Shown: one piece after another, positions 35,633 to 48,516 of the stretch
Numbering within the stretch: the first letter of the stretch is position 1
How the letters are laid out: each line of letters starts with the position of its first letter
Assembly (NCBI GenBank): GCA_013397115.1
Contig: VWZW01004095.1
Location: 255,104 to 319,103, forward strand
Source: Edolisoma coerulescens
Lineage: Eukaryota; Chordata; Aves; Passeriformes; Campephagidae
Direction: 5' to 3'
Length of the DNA stretch: 64,000 bases
Position numbers and translations under genes: made by a program
Notes under the pieces: generated by a model
What the model was told of the DNA's origin: nothing
Databases searched by the model: none
What the model saw: the letters and a program-made list of their open reading frames with translations, nothing else

Positions 35633-38600
35633 CTGTACCGAATTCATACATTCAAAATTTAAGCACACACTCACCTGAAGTTCTGAAGGCTCAACCATTC
35701 ACTTGCTGGTAGTCTTCTCATTTACTTCTGAGCGTACTTTTAGGTAAAGTTTTATTATCTGGGGAATAATTTAATGGAAAATGCTAGCAATTTTTTTTTT
35801 TTTTTTTAAATACTAGTAAAAAATACAGTATCAGCTCAGACCAAGAGGTTTACTCACTCATTGCTCAGTCCTTCATTAGACAATCTAGACTTTCTTAAAG
35901 ACAATGCATACAATTCAAGAACCTGCTCCTTCTTATTTGGCAAGATAAGTGTTTACTGCACAGAAAAAGGTACCGTTTACATTGTACACAATTCTTTTTT
36001 GTGTGTTTTTTAGAGAAGAGAATAATTTTCAACTTCATTAAGTGCTAAAGAATAAACTCCTTTTCCCAGAAATTTCCTTCTGTTTGGCAACCCTTCTGTT
36101 GAAGATCATGAGCACTGTAACAGATTTGGCTTCTGCTGAGACAGTTCTTCCCCTGCACTAATTTAATTACTATCGTTATTTTGAAGAAATAAACACTGAC
36201 TAATTATTGATATGCCTCTTTCTGTGTTACGATATTGTTGTTTATGAGCATGCTGCTAACTCAAGGCACAATTTTTAAAGTTTGTTCCTCTGAAATCTCT
36301 GCTTCTTCCCTACAGCAGTCTTATTGAGGCTCTTTCTTTCTATCCTACTCATGTCATTTGTGGCAGTAGGACTCCTAAGCCAGAAAAATTTGTGTTAAAT
36401 GTGGTATGTTTTTCTTCCACTAATTTACTTTTTAAACATGTAATCTTTTAGCATTTTAAGTCTCATGTGGCAAAAACCCCCAGACATTTAAGCTGGGCAT
36501 TAAGTAAAGAAGAAACTTTTTTTAAATTTGATTTTGAGTATTTCTCCAGATATTCTCCTTTGATGGCTTGTAGTTCTTGGATTGGAGCATGTATTAAAAA
36601 CACTGGTAAGCCGTCCTATGGTTTAGTGTGTCTGGCTGTCCTTGAGCTGGTATAACCTACTCCTCTTCAAAGTTCAGTTTCCTGGAATTTTTGAAACCAT
36701 GATGTCTATTTACATGTCTTCTGCAGACTGAAGTCCTGAACAAAACATGCTGTCTCAATGGGGTGGAAACAGAGAAAAAATACAATGAATCCATCAGATG
36801 CAGACATTGATGTATCTGTGTGGCTGTGAAATGAAAAAAATACAAAAAGAAAGATGGCTACTCCATGCATTGCTGAATCTTTTTTTGAGAAATTGAAGGA
36901 GTTGTACTTTTTTCTTTTTTTTCTTGAAGTAATTAAGTACAGATGGGGCTTCTTTCTAACAGGTTATCTTTTGCTCCCTTTTCAGCCTTTTTTTTTTGAT
37001 TTTTTGCATTGGTTGTTCCAAATGTACCTAAGAGTCATGGTTAATTGTGCAGAGAATATTATTTAGCAAAAGATACCTTACTATTTTTTCTATTCTATTC
37101 TATTTCTTATTCTATTTTCCCAAGTTACGAAGTGATTGAAATTGACTTTTTGCAGGGGTTTTAGGAATCCAGCTATTATGTAAAATTACCATATAATTAT
37201 ATTAATTATTTTGCCAAAGCATAAATTGAAGTTGAGGAATCTGCATTATGAATCCATTTCTGAATACAGCAATCTGAAGTTAGAGAGGAGTATTCAAAGA
37301 CCAGGTAAAGATTCCAGTAGAAAACCTTGATTTACATTGAATAGATTTGTTGTTGAGAGGTTAAGCTCCTTGCAGATTCAGGCCTAATTTATGTTTATTA
37401 TTTTAAAACTGTAAAGAAATCCCAAACAGAAAAACAACCAAGCACATGTTGAGTATCGTTATAACAACCATGTGGTTGTGGGGTGGAATAATGGTTAAAA
37501 GAGCTCACTGTGTTTCCTTTTCTGACAAGAGGGTAGTGATGCAGTGTGACTGAAATGCAACACTTACACAAGTAACATCTGTAGCCCTCACTCACCATGA
37601 AACCAACACAATTTTATTTGCACCAGTGATTTTAAAAATAGTATACTCTGCTGATACTGCATAATTCAAATGATGCAGACTTAACATTTATTTATTTAAA
37701 AATTAATTGCCATATGAATGGACTAGAGCACACTGAAATGGACTGATTCCTAATACTCCTGGAAGACACCGGATTTATTGCTTTGGAAAAAACCAGGAAG
37801 TTCTTTGCACTAAAAACAAATAAAAGGAAAGATCATTACAAGTAGAGCTAAGTTACCAGAGTGATAGAAAGCTACCCCTGCATAAATGATAAATAGGCTC
37901 TTAGGCTGTAGAAATCATTTTTGTGGAGAAAATCTGCAAATGGGTAGAGGCAAGCTACAGTGGCATTGTTTTCCCGGTTGGGCAGAAAGTTTAAATTGAC
38001 AGGTCTGAGGCATAAACAGTCTCCCTTTTCAAATCATGGAGTATTAACTCAATTTATGAAGTTGCTATTTCTTTTTTTTACTGTTCATAAAGGAATAAAC
38101 TAGAGAAGAACAGTATGTTATGGACACACAGATATTACCTTGTGCTATGATTTGTAAGATGTGGGAGAGAGGGAGTCCCTGAGTATCATCAAGGGATGTT
38201 GCCTTGGTGGGGAGTGAGGCCAGGAAGGGTGAAAGGAGAGCTGAGCTGGTCATGATTTGGCTGAGAGTATGCTAATGTTTGCAGGGTTTGGAAAGTTACC
38301 CTTTGGAATGTGTCTTTCAAATCTGAAAGGTGATTTTTAGGTGTTGGGTAGGAAGATTATAGATAATATTTTCTGTAAATATTTCTTTAAAAGCTATGTC
38401 AGTGAAGGGCATGTATGTATCATGTTAACTAGGTACTGTGACCCTAATTTCCAGGAAATGCCATCGTTTTTATGAATAAATTTCTGTGTGGCGGTTCATT
38501 TTCTTAAAAATATTAATAGCAACAAATTTAGAAATAAATTAATTTTACAGTGAAGCTCAAGCTAGACACTCCAAGATCCTCTCTGGTGAACAATGAAATA

Positions 38601-39892
38601 GGTAGTGAGTTACATTGTCGTGAGGATGAGATACATGGGAGTGAGTCTATCTAATCCTTAGACAAAGCTCAGGGTCTCTTACAGGCTTCCTGGGCCGTGG
38701 TGAGCTGTCCTTTGTGGAGAGTGATATGAGCAACAAAGAAATAATCTTCCCAAAGACCAGCAAGGATACCTTTGTTGTGCCAGATTTGTTATACTTTCAA
38801 AATTTGGTGAACATAAGGGTTAAACTCTAAAAGCAGTTCAGTTCCATGCTGACAGTGGAACCCTACTCCTGCATAATAAACCAGACTTGGGTTGGCCAGT
38901 CTTTTGGATGCCTGTTCTTCAAAGAAAAGCTCAGTGGGTTCTTGCTTATGTTATAGGCTATTTTCCTTCAGATTTTTGCTAGAAGCAAGCTCTAGCAAAA
39001 TGTTGCAATTTTCCTAGTGATGAACAACTTGTTCAAATCCCCTAATCCTCGAAAACCCCTTCAGCTCCCTTTTTGCTTTGCTGGTGCTTTTTGTTCATCC
39101 GTGTTTTCAATTTGATTAAAAAGATGAATCACATTTAAAAAAAAAACCTTAATGTGGGTTTGCCAAAAATACAATTGTAACAGTGAACCATTGCCTGAGG
39201 CAGGAAGCTGTAAAAGTGAAGGAAATGGGAAGTTAGCAAACATGACAGCATAGAGAAGTGAGAACCTGTAGAGACAAATGCATGGACCTACGTGTTGTTT
39301 TGCTTTGTTTATGGTGAAAATTAAGAAGACTGAAATGGAAACCATGCCAACAATACATGGAATATAAGATTTGTTGCAGGAAATGAAGATGATAGGATGT
39401 AGTCAGAGGACTGTCAATGCAGCTGAAATCAACAAAGATCTTTGTACAGGTCTTTGGGGACATGATGAAGTAAACAGCTCTGAGGTTGAGCGTAAAATTA
39501 CAAAGCTGGAAATCACATCTGTGAAAACAGGTCTGTGTGACAGTTGGCTGGTGAGCACAACAGGAAAGGTAATGAGCAGTGATGTATTTTGGCTGGGTTA
39601 GAGGTTAAGGCAAGCAGCATCAGGTAATAGTTAATCCCCCAAAGAGGAAGACCACCTAAGCAAAGAAATATATTTGAGTTAAAGGAGGAATGGTGTTCGT
39701 GTCCTTTAGATATATCAGGATAATTGCCAGACAGAAGACAAGCTAGAAAACAGAAGATTGGAAAATATATCGTCACCCATAAAAATCAAGTCTGCCTGAC
39801 TGAGGGTGTAGGTATAAGAAGAGTGTGAAGCAGTTCTGTAAGAAACTCTGGAAAACAGATGCATAAATAGACCTTAGGCTCAACAGATTTGT
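35633..39892. other. Non-coding sequence, no named element
   Basis: AT-rich, with a 17-base T run (35791-35807) and a TTCTA microsatellite (37088-37117). No credible exon. Confidence 0.35.
37088..37117 (+). repeat. TTCTA microsatellite
   Basis: About five imperfect copies of ttcta. Confidence 0.65.
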
Positions 39893-40045
39893 GTTGTATT
39901 GCAGAAACACAGAAGAGCCTGAGTTGGAAGGGAACCACAAGCATCATTAAGTCCAACTCCCAGTTGTGCACAGGACAGCCCCAAGAATTACAGCATGTGC
40001 CTGAGAGCATTGTCCAAACCCTTCTTAAACTGTCAGGCCACTTCA
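39893..40045 (-). mobile_element. CR1 LINE 3' fragment (minus)
   Basis: The plus strand shows the reverse complement of a CR1 3' end: cagaaacacagaagagcctg, ttggaagggaaccacaagca, tcattaagtccaactcccag, then an acaggacagccccaagaatt block and gagcattgtccaaacccttc ttaaactgtcaggcc. The latter blocks are characteristic of a distinct avian CR1 subfamily, different from the other copies here. It is 5'-truncated. Confidence 0.8.
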
Positions 40046-42272
40046 ATGGAAGAGAAGATTCAGATGACTAAACATGACAAAAATGAGGACTTGAGTCTAG
40101 GGGAGGAAAAAAATGAAGATGTAAAGAGTTTTGAGGAAGTGTTCGTAGAATTTGAGGAAATGTTCATAGAAGGTTTTGAAAGAGAGGCATTTAGATTTTC
40201 TTGCTTGTTGCATGGGAATAAGTCTGGTTCTTGAGATCTGTGAATTTTATTTACGCTACCTTAATACAACAGCCTTTGACACTGAGGGTATCCTTGACTT
40301 TTCTGTCTCCTGGTGTAGCATTTAATCTTTTATTGCAGTCTGTAAGTTTGTTACAAACTCCTGAGATCTGCATTGAGGTCTAAGGCATAGAGAAAGGTGC
40401 AGAACAGGTGTAGGATGCCTTTCTAGAATTGCCTGGTTGCTTCTAATTACAGAGGACTGCTGTCACAAAACAAGGTTCTTCAGAGAATTTATTCCTGTTT
40501 TCCTTTCCTTTTGTTTATTTTTTAGTATTACTTAGTCTTTGCATCCAGAAATATTCTTCATAAATAAGGAATAATGCCAGCATTCCAGTGCTAGCAGATC
40601 AGTTAACTCCACCATACATATTTATTTTCAAATATATGATTTCAAATTCACATGGACATAAAAATATAGAGAATAGAAAAATAATATTTTAAGGCAAGTG
40701 GTGGAAGACCTGTCACTTAAGTTACGTAAAATATGACCCCATCTGAAGGGTTCAGGCATATATTAAAGGGAAGAGTCATACATTGGCCAGGATAGGACAA
40801 GATGACCTAAGAGCTCTTTAATCTATAATTGCATGTTTATGTTCCCAGTGGTTTCCCATAGTTTAGTAACATGACAAGCATGCAGCTGGATTTGATGTCC
40901 AAATTACCTTTAAGACTTTAAGCCTGGTACCTATGTGAATTGCAGAAATATGACGTATATTATATCATGAGTAATAGTACTTTTACCAGAAATGCCATAA
41001 TGAAGGAATGAGATGTGTTCTAACCATCATCTGAATTGCCAAGATCATATAAGTACCTGCTTGGTAATGTGTTATTTAAGCCAAGTTATGGTGTAACTTT
41101 TGGATATATATGGATATAACTTGTGGGTCTATGTATGATTCTGTGCACATGGACACACACCCACTCACACCATGCTGTTCACTGAAGTCCTGTCCGATGT
41201 CATCTCTGATCTCTATTTTTTTTACCAAATCCTGTCACCAGTAAGTCTAAACAGAGGAAAAAGATTGGATTTTTAAACAGTTTAATGAGAAATACAAGAA
41301 TACACAACTACAAGAGATCATAATACTAAATCCCATCCTGTCTATATGAAGACTGACATTTCCAGTAATCCTTTTCAAAAATTTAGTAAAATTCATCTTT
41401 AAAATAACTAGGTTTCTGTCCTCCACTATAGTCATAGGAATGTTGTTTCAGAACTGTGCATATGAAAAATGTCATTTTCCATATTTGTAGTGCAAAAGCA
41501 TCCATTGTTAATGTCTGTCTGCATGTTTTAATTACCGTTCGCAGAAGACCTTTTCCCTTCTGTCTCTCATTCTTGTTGTTGTCCAAACATCTGCAGAAAG
41601 GAATCATAAGCTCCTTACCTTTTGTTCTGACTGGCTATGTAAGTTAATGATCTTGGAGTTTCCCTATTTCATCTCAGTAGTGCAGCATAGGTCTAAGCTT
41701 TTACGTATTTACTTTGCTTTGTTACAATCAATAGCATAACTTTAAAATAATGTTAAAAAAGTAACGTACTTTATCAAAACACTAGTAACTTTAACCAATG
41801 GTCTCCTTTTGAATTTTGTCATGCTTATGGAAATAAGGTAACTGACAATAAAGAATGGTGACATTTTGGAGGCAAAATTCCAAAAGCCAGTTTGATTTTG
41901 AGCAATATATATTAATCTTCCTTAATGAGAAACAGATGACTCCATGTTAACAATTGGCCTTTTTTGTTTGTGCAGATAAGGGAACAGGTTGCTAGGAACA
42001 GCTGCTTGTTTTATCAGAAGTAAGACAATTGTATGTTTGTGGTTAAATAAGAAAGCAGCTCTCTTTGGGGGTCTGTTCCTGTGGCAATGAATCAGGGCTT
42101 GTGCTGGTTTCCCACCTGCAGCAGCATTATAACATGAATAGAAGGCTCCTCTCATTCTGAAGTCAGTCAGTATTGCATGGTCCTTATTCTCCATAGTCAC
42201 CTTCAATTCATGATTATCCAGTTTACAGGATAAATTCTTATTTGTTGGTCTTGCATTAACCTGACTTGCATG
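40046..42272. other. Non-coding sequence with a possible LINE scrap
   Basis: An acidic plus-strand frame (about 40063-40234) is probably a by-product of purine-rich DNA. Near 40795-40840 the words gacaagatgacctaagagct and ctataattgcatg loosely resemble an old plus-strand CR1/L3 3' end; too weak to call separately. Confidence 0.3.
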
Positions 42273-43320
42273 CATAGAATCATAGAACCATTAAGGTTGG
42301 AAAAGACTTCCAAGATCATTGAGTCCAACTTTTTACTGAACAGCATCCTGTCAACTAAACCATAGAACTAAGTGCAATGTCCAGTCATTTCTGGAACACT
42401 TCCAGGGATTGTGACTCCATGACTTCCCTGGGCAGCCTGTTCCAATTCTTAACAGCCCTTTCAGTGAAAAAATTCTTGCTAACGTCCAACCTCAACTTTC
42501 CTTGGTTCAGCTTGAGGCTATGTCCTCTGGTCCTGTCACTTGCTGCCTGGGAGAAGAGACTGACCCCCACCTGGCTACACCCTCCTTTCAGGTGGTTGTA
42601 GAGGGCAATAAGGTCACACTTGAGCTTCCTTTTCTCCAGGCTAAATCACCCCACCTCCTTCAGCTGCTCTTCCTATGACTCACTTTCGGTACCCTTCACC
42701 AGCTCCATTGCTCTTTCCCTGGAAACACTCAAGAACGTCAATGTCTTTCCTGAACTGAGGGGCCCAGAACTGGATGCAGGATTTGAAGTGCAACCTCACC
42801 AATACCAAGCACAGAAGGACAATTTCTTCCCTTGTCCTGCTGGCCCTACTCTTTTTGATACAGGACTGGATGACATAGCCAATGTTGTTTTCATCCCATT
42901 CCATCACTCTTCTACTCAGGTCTTTCCAGCTCATGATATCCCTTGCCTCCTCCAGACTGGTGACACTTCTTGCAAATCATGAGCTTGTTGTTACTGTCTT
43001 TGCGGCAACATCATTAATATAAAAGTTTCATGATAATCCTCAATGCATTCCTGAAGGACCTTTCCTGGTAAACTCCTCCTGCTGGATTGGAACTATTTTT
43101 TTCATGTTTCTCTCATCAGTCCATTTCCCATCACAGAACCTACTAATCTCCAGTTTAACTAATGACTTCCTGTACTAATTAATATCAGATGCTAGTAGCC
43201 CAGATAAATGAGGTCTATATTATTGTCTTTGCTTCCAGAATCAATTATTTAATCAAAAGAAAGACGTCAATACAGTATTATGTATTTTACCTCTGATAAA
43301 CCCAAGTCATAATTTTTTCA
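42273..43320 (-). mobile_element. CR1 LINE, about 1 kb, ORF2 to 3' end (minus)
   Basis: The best-preserved long LINE in the window. At the left, CATAGAAT (42273-42280) is the CR1 terminal octamer, followed by ccattaaggttggaaaagac and agatcattgagtccaacttt (3' UTR). The minus strand then encodes the decayed ORF2 C-terminus, with a recognisable [20 protein letters not shown] segment (in 42385-42570), and further upstream a CIQFWAPQFRKD-like segment (in 42680-42934). Beyond 42900 the blocks catcattaatataaaag, tgaggtctatattattgtct and ctgataaacccaagtcat match, in order, more 5' parts of ORF2 including the reverse-transcriptase region. Frameshifts and stops abolish coding. The right boundary near 43320 is approximate. 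Confidence 0.85.
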
Positions 43321-46300
43321 CAATTTCCCTCTCCTTATATTTATTTATTTATTGAATATTTTTTCTACAAACCTGATATACTTTGAATATTTAGGCAAAC
43401 AGGCCTTTTCAATAAGTGCACAAATCTTGCTGCTTACAAACTGTATGATACTACCACATCTTGAAGTAATAAAAAAAATGGCAAAAATATATCCTAATAG
43501 TTTCCAACAAAGTAATGTAAACAAACAGTCCCAATATTCTCAGGCTCATGCACTTTCTCCAAAGATTTGAATTCTTTCTCAAGAAAGATAAAATTGATGA
43601 TAGAGAAAATATGTTGGCAAGAAAATTCTAATTATTTTAGCTATTAGAATTGGATAGCCCTTCAGTCCTGAATTAAGAAGATTCCCTTTGTAAAGTTTGG
43701 CAGAACAGATTCTTCATATCATATATTTCCTTTCAAGCTAAGGCCTCAGGCTGATGCCTGATTACATCAGTCTATCCCACAACTGGGCTCTGGAATGAAA
43801 GCTGCAAATCAGGACAGGATACCCTTATGGGTACATTGTGTATTCTGGAAATGCTTATTATTGATAAAGAATTTTTTCTCTTTTTTTACTGGTCCTAGTC
43901 TCTATTGGTAAATCTTAGACATCTAGGTTTTCTTCAAAGTTCTTTGTGTGTCAGTTTTCTTAGGTCAGTTTCAGATGTTTTTGAGCTTAGCTTACAAAGA
44001 TACCAATGCTGTGTCTTCCTTTCTAGTCTCTACTAAACTTGTTTGTCTCATCTTGTAAGTCTTCAGTTTGGAAATGGTACTTTGTGGTTCTCAGGGTCCA
44101 TGTAAAACCATCTCTTGGCTCAATTTATGCAAGAACAACTCACCAAAAAGCAGTTTTTGTGTGTGTTTGGTTTAGTATGCCCCTCTTCAGTTTTCTTCTT
44201 TTTCAGCTGATTCCATGGTATCTCAGGGAGTTTCTTCTCTTTTACTTTCTCTCTCTCAACTTTACCACTAATATCAAGCTCCTCTGTTTCAAAGTTAAAA
44301 GATTTTCAGTCCTTTAAGCCGAATATATCAGCAAGAAAAATGTTATTTTTTTTACTCATTTTCTGTGCTCATTGACTTATAAGGAAAATCTGTCATTGTT
44401 TCCAGTTAGACTCAATGTCCTGTTGGGTCTCTTTCACTCTCATGATGCTTTGTTTCTAACTGAGGAATATAGAGATTTTTTAAGCACAAGAAAAGTTTTG
44501 CATATTTTCTATAGGTAGAAATAGATATCTAGTGGTTCTTAGTGAGAAATCACTGTAACTCCTCCAGGCCAATTTTTAAGGTAAGTGCAAAGATTAGAAC
44601 ATTTCCTTTATTCATCTGAAATGAAACACTTCAATATTATATCTGAAGTGAATGTCTTAGTGTGAAACTAAAAAGTTTATTTGTTCTTAGCTTTGAGATA
44701 GCTAATTTTGGAAAAAAAAATTGACAAATGGTGGCCAATTAAAATGTAGTAATCCAAAACAATTATTTTTTTTTTATAATCATAAATTTTTCTTTTTTTG
44801 GCAAACTTGCTCTTGATGAAATATGTTCTTCATTTTGAAAAGCAGCCAGCATTATAGAAAATATTTCTGCTTTGAACTGACAAGCAATTACAGATACTCA
44901 GTGTATGCTAATTACATGCTACATTGAAACAATTATATGCATATTGTCTCTTTTTCCACACTCAGAATCCTACAGTAATTTACTTATTCAATGACTCTTA
45001 ATGTTTTTCCACTTTATATTTCCCAGCACATGGAGCAGTATTTTGTTTACAGACTTCAGAGCTAGGCACTGAAACACACTTTCCAAATACCGGGTATGGA
45101 AGACATATTGCTTCAAAGCTTGGAGAGTTTACCAGCCAGTTTGGGGACTCATCTAGATCCTTCCATCACAGCTAAGAGTGTCTGCATCTTGTGGAAAGCT
45201 ATCCAGGGGAAACCACTCAGCCTTTGTTCCATGAATAGGCCATTTGCTTCCCTTATTCCAGAAAGTTTCTGCATCATATGATCTGCATATGTGCATATGA
45301 TCATATTTTGATCCATCTGAGCCAGATTTACCACACAATGTTTAGGCCAATGAAAAACAGACCAAATTCACCTAAATTTTTGGGCAATACAGGACAATGG
45401 ATGATTGTGTTACATATGGTTTCATTAACAAATGCTCAGGTGACTGTCTGGTAATTTCTTCAACATCAACTCTTTTTAGACATATTTTTGCTATCAGAGA
45501 ATGACAGCTGTCTCACTATTTCCTTGAGTGTTTCTCTACCAGCTATGATAAGAGATATTTGAGGGTACTTAATTCAATTTTAAATTAATAAAAATCAGGC
45601 TATACAACATTTGTAAAAGCATATAAATAGTAATTAAGCCTATTTTTTCCCCATAATATATTTTTCAGAAATCAATGGAATCTTACTTTCAAAACAGGTA
45701 TCTTTCATTCATTCTCGGTGATTTAAGTATTTTGAGAGAGAAGTATTACAAATTCCATATATGTTGCAATTATTATCAATAATGGTATCACTGTTTTATT
45801 ATTTGATTCTTCTAAACAGTGACTTTAGAGATGTCCAGCGAGAAAAATCTTGTAGTATTTTTTTTTACTTAAAAAAATCTGTGAGTTCACAGTATTTAAT
45901 CACCCCCATGGCTATTTAGTTTTTTCCGTTTCCCTGCTTGCATATAGAGCTCAAATATATAATCCATGAGCAAAACAGGGTGGACTCACACGACAACATA
46001 AGCATAGCTAAAAAATTCCAAGCATTGCATACCTCTCTGATTTAGGGTATATGCACAATTCTGATGTCAATGCATGCTTTCAGTGTCAGGAATTTGTGTT
46101 GATGACTGCCTGAGGGCCTGAAGGTTGGCAGATTTACATTTGACAGTTAATCAGTTTTATTTTCCTGGTAGTGTTAATTTAATTCAAAATAAATCTGTTT
46201 CTAGGCTTTATTTTTACATTTCTGTATTTGAATTGGGGAATTTGTACTCTGAATCCTTAGAAAAATGTAATTTGAGCAGCTTACGTGTTACTATTATTTC

Positions 46301-48351
46301 TTGGGCTGGATTTAGTCCCACATGGAATTCAGATTCATAATAAATTTTTGTCTGCTGTGGTAAGGATAATATTGTTTGATCCACTTATTTTTATTATCAC
46401 TGGATACTCTGCAGGGATAAATCAATGATTTAGCTTCTGTCTATCAATCTGTTTATAAGAAAGAAATAACAACATGAAAATTAATTTCCAGTCAGACATG
46501 AGTCTGGTTTTTTGGTTTTGTCATTATTCTGGTATGCAGCTTCATAAATCATATATCACTACAAAAGTCTAAAACGGGCATATCAGAAAGGGCATTTCTA
46601 TGTGTAGAAAACTTTTTTTTAATATTTGTTCCTCTTAATATAAACATAAAACTTTTATGTTCTTGATATCAGTATTTTACTTTTCTTAGTGTTAACAATA
46701 GCATCTTCATCTAGAGGTCCACAGGAGCTTACTGGGCATTTGTGTATTTGCATATTCCACCAGGTAAAAGCAACTTGACTTGGTAAAATTTGCTCCAGTC
46801 TTGCAAAGAAAGTGTGAGAAAAAAGATCTGCTGTGAAGGCTGGAAGGCAGCTTTCAGGGACTATCTGAGGTGCCCAGAAGAGCACTTCAAGACCAATGAT
46901 GCATTTCAGTCATTCAGAAGTTGACGACAGAAATGTAGCTTCCATCATTAAATTCTGAATTTTCTATTGCCTTCTGCCCCACTAAGAATTTATTGATTTT
47001 TTACATTAAATGTAATGAAAAAGTATTTGCATGAATGGAACACCTTCAGTGGAATACCTTCTTTTATTGGGGAGATGCAATTACATACTAGAAAAGGTGA
47101 AGTTCTTTTGGATGCTGTGGACACTGGTTCCAAACAGCATTTACAGACTAGTACTTATGAAAGAAAAAATATATGAAATAAATTTTAAAACCCAACAATA
47201 CAAACCAACCAAACAAAAAATACGCTGGGATAATTTTAAACCGGGAAGAACAAGAACAGGCAGGTATATGCAAGCACCTGACAAAAAAAGCTGGGAACAG
47301 ATGGAGACTCCTGGATGCTGTGGCACTGCAACTGAAGGGAACTTTGACAGAGGCCTGCGACTGTCCAGCAGGTTTGTGCAAGGGTTCTGGAAGGTTGAAA
47401 CTGTTCACTGTGAAAAGTTTCAGAGCAAAAAGGGAAACAGCCAGCAGCAGGCAGACAGAAGGAAATAATTAATATCTAATCTCCTTGTGGAAGGCTTGCA
47501 CATTCAGTAGGAGTAAGACCTGAGACCTGACTAAAAAGAAGAAATATTAGATGGAGCAATCAATTTTTTTTAATGCATTTATACATACAATACATTTTTT
47601 ATTACATGTGTATCTAGGTAGTTAACTTTTTTGCTTTAAAAATAATTTTGCTTGTTTTTTGGTGTTTTTTTTTTATTATGGAAACCGAGACAAAATTAAT
47701 CTTTGGTGTACCTCCATTTATGTCAATGAAATAGTAGAACTTAATCTTGCTTTCAGTACTCAGTTTGAAAGAGGTAAATTTGTGGTTGATCCCTGCTATT
47801 CTAAAGTTTCAGAGAAGATGCAAAACATCTGTATTTTAGCATCAAAATTGCAGTGCAGAATCAGCTGCACTACAGGGCAGAGGAAGCCTAATTTCAAGGA
47901 GATCATGGTTGCTTTCCCAATGATTTTTGAAACCTATTTTCATTTAGCTGCTGGTGGATAGGAGAATTAAGAATGGAAGAAAGGTCCCACTGGCCCAGAT
48001 AAATGATCCATCTGCCTTTATTCAGTCTCTGGAAATAGGACCTGGGGATTACAATAGGGAGAGAAAAAAAAACCTGGCCACTTCTTGTCATCCATTCTTG
48101 ACATTCCCTTCAGCATCCATAATTGTTTTATTAGAGTGTACATTTCCTGTCCTGTGCTTTTAAAATCCATTTCCAAATATATTATCCATAAATTTGTACA
48201 ATGTTTTTTTTGAATGTGGTAGCATTCGAATCTATTCCTCCACCTCCTCTGGCAATAAACTCCTGAATTACCCACAAAGTTAAGAAGACATTTCTTCTAC
48301 CTGTTTTCTACCTACTTGTGACACTGACTGTCCCTCAGCTTTTTGTTGCAG
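43321..48351. other. Non-coding sequence, no named element
   Basis: AT-rich. The longest ORF of the window (47031-47468 plus, 145 codons) lies here. It is lysine-rich with no domain, and I treat it as accidental. A CATATGATC direct repeat occurs at 45277-45285 and 45296-45304. Confidence 0.35.
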
Positions 48352-48516
48352 GTTTTGGTGAACAACAGATGAGTATCCAGATTATTCACAGCTTTTATGG
48401 TTACATAAACCTCCCACATGCTGCCCTTGAGTTTTCCTTTTCAAACATGACATTGGTTTGGAAAACTGTCAGTGATGAACCAGTACTGTTCTCTAGTTAT
48501 AACTCCAAGTTTAACA
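48352..48516 (+). other. Exon-like open block with canonical splice sites
   Basis: A 165-base block lies between a good acceptor (cagctttttgttgcag) and a good donor (ACA|gtaagtat). One frame is open throughout; it begins at codon position 2 and ends after codon position 1, a symmetric phase 1-1 exon. That arrangement is common among exons of extracellular domains. The translation contains one N-glycosylation sequon (NMT) and otherwise matches no domain I recognise. No partner exons were found within the window, so it could be an isolated exon of a gene with long introns, a decoy, or a pseudo-exon. Confidence 0.2.

Noticed and set aside
39000..39040. tRNA-like ttcaaatccc T-loop word
   Set aside because: No matching acceptor stem, anticodon arm or A/B-box spacing around it.
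40063..40234. Acidic plus-strand reading frame after a CR1 fragment
   Set aside because: Purine-rich DNA gives Glu/Lys-rich translation. The possible acceptor is weak and there is no partner exon.
42377..42982. Plus-strand ORFs of 74 and 120 codons
   Set aside because: They are antisense shadows of the CR1 ORF2 C-terminus encoded on the minus strand.
47031..47468. Longest ORF in the window (145 codons, plus)
   Set aside because: Lysine- and glutamine-rich with no domain, no splice or promoter context, and lying in AT-rich DNA. At this length in 64 kb of six-frame sequence a chance ORF is expected.
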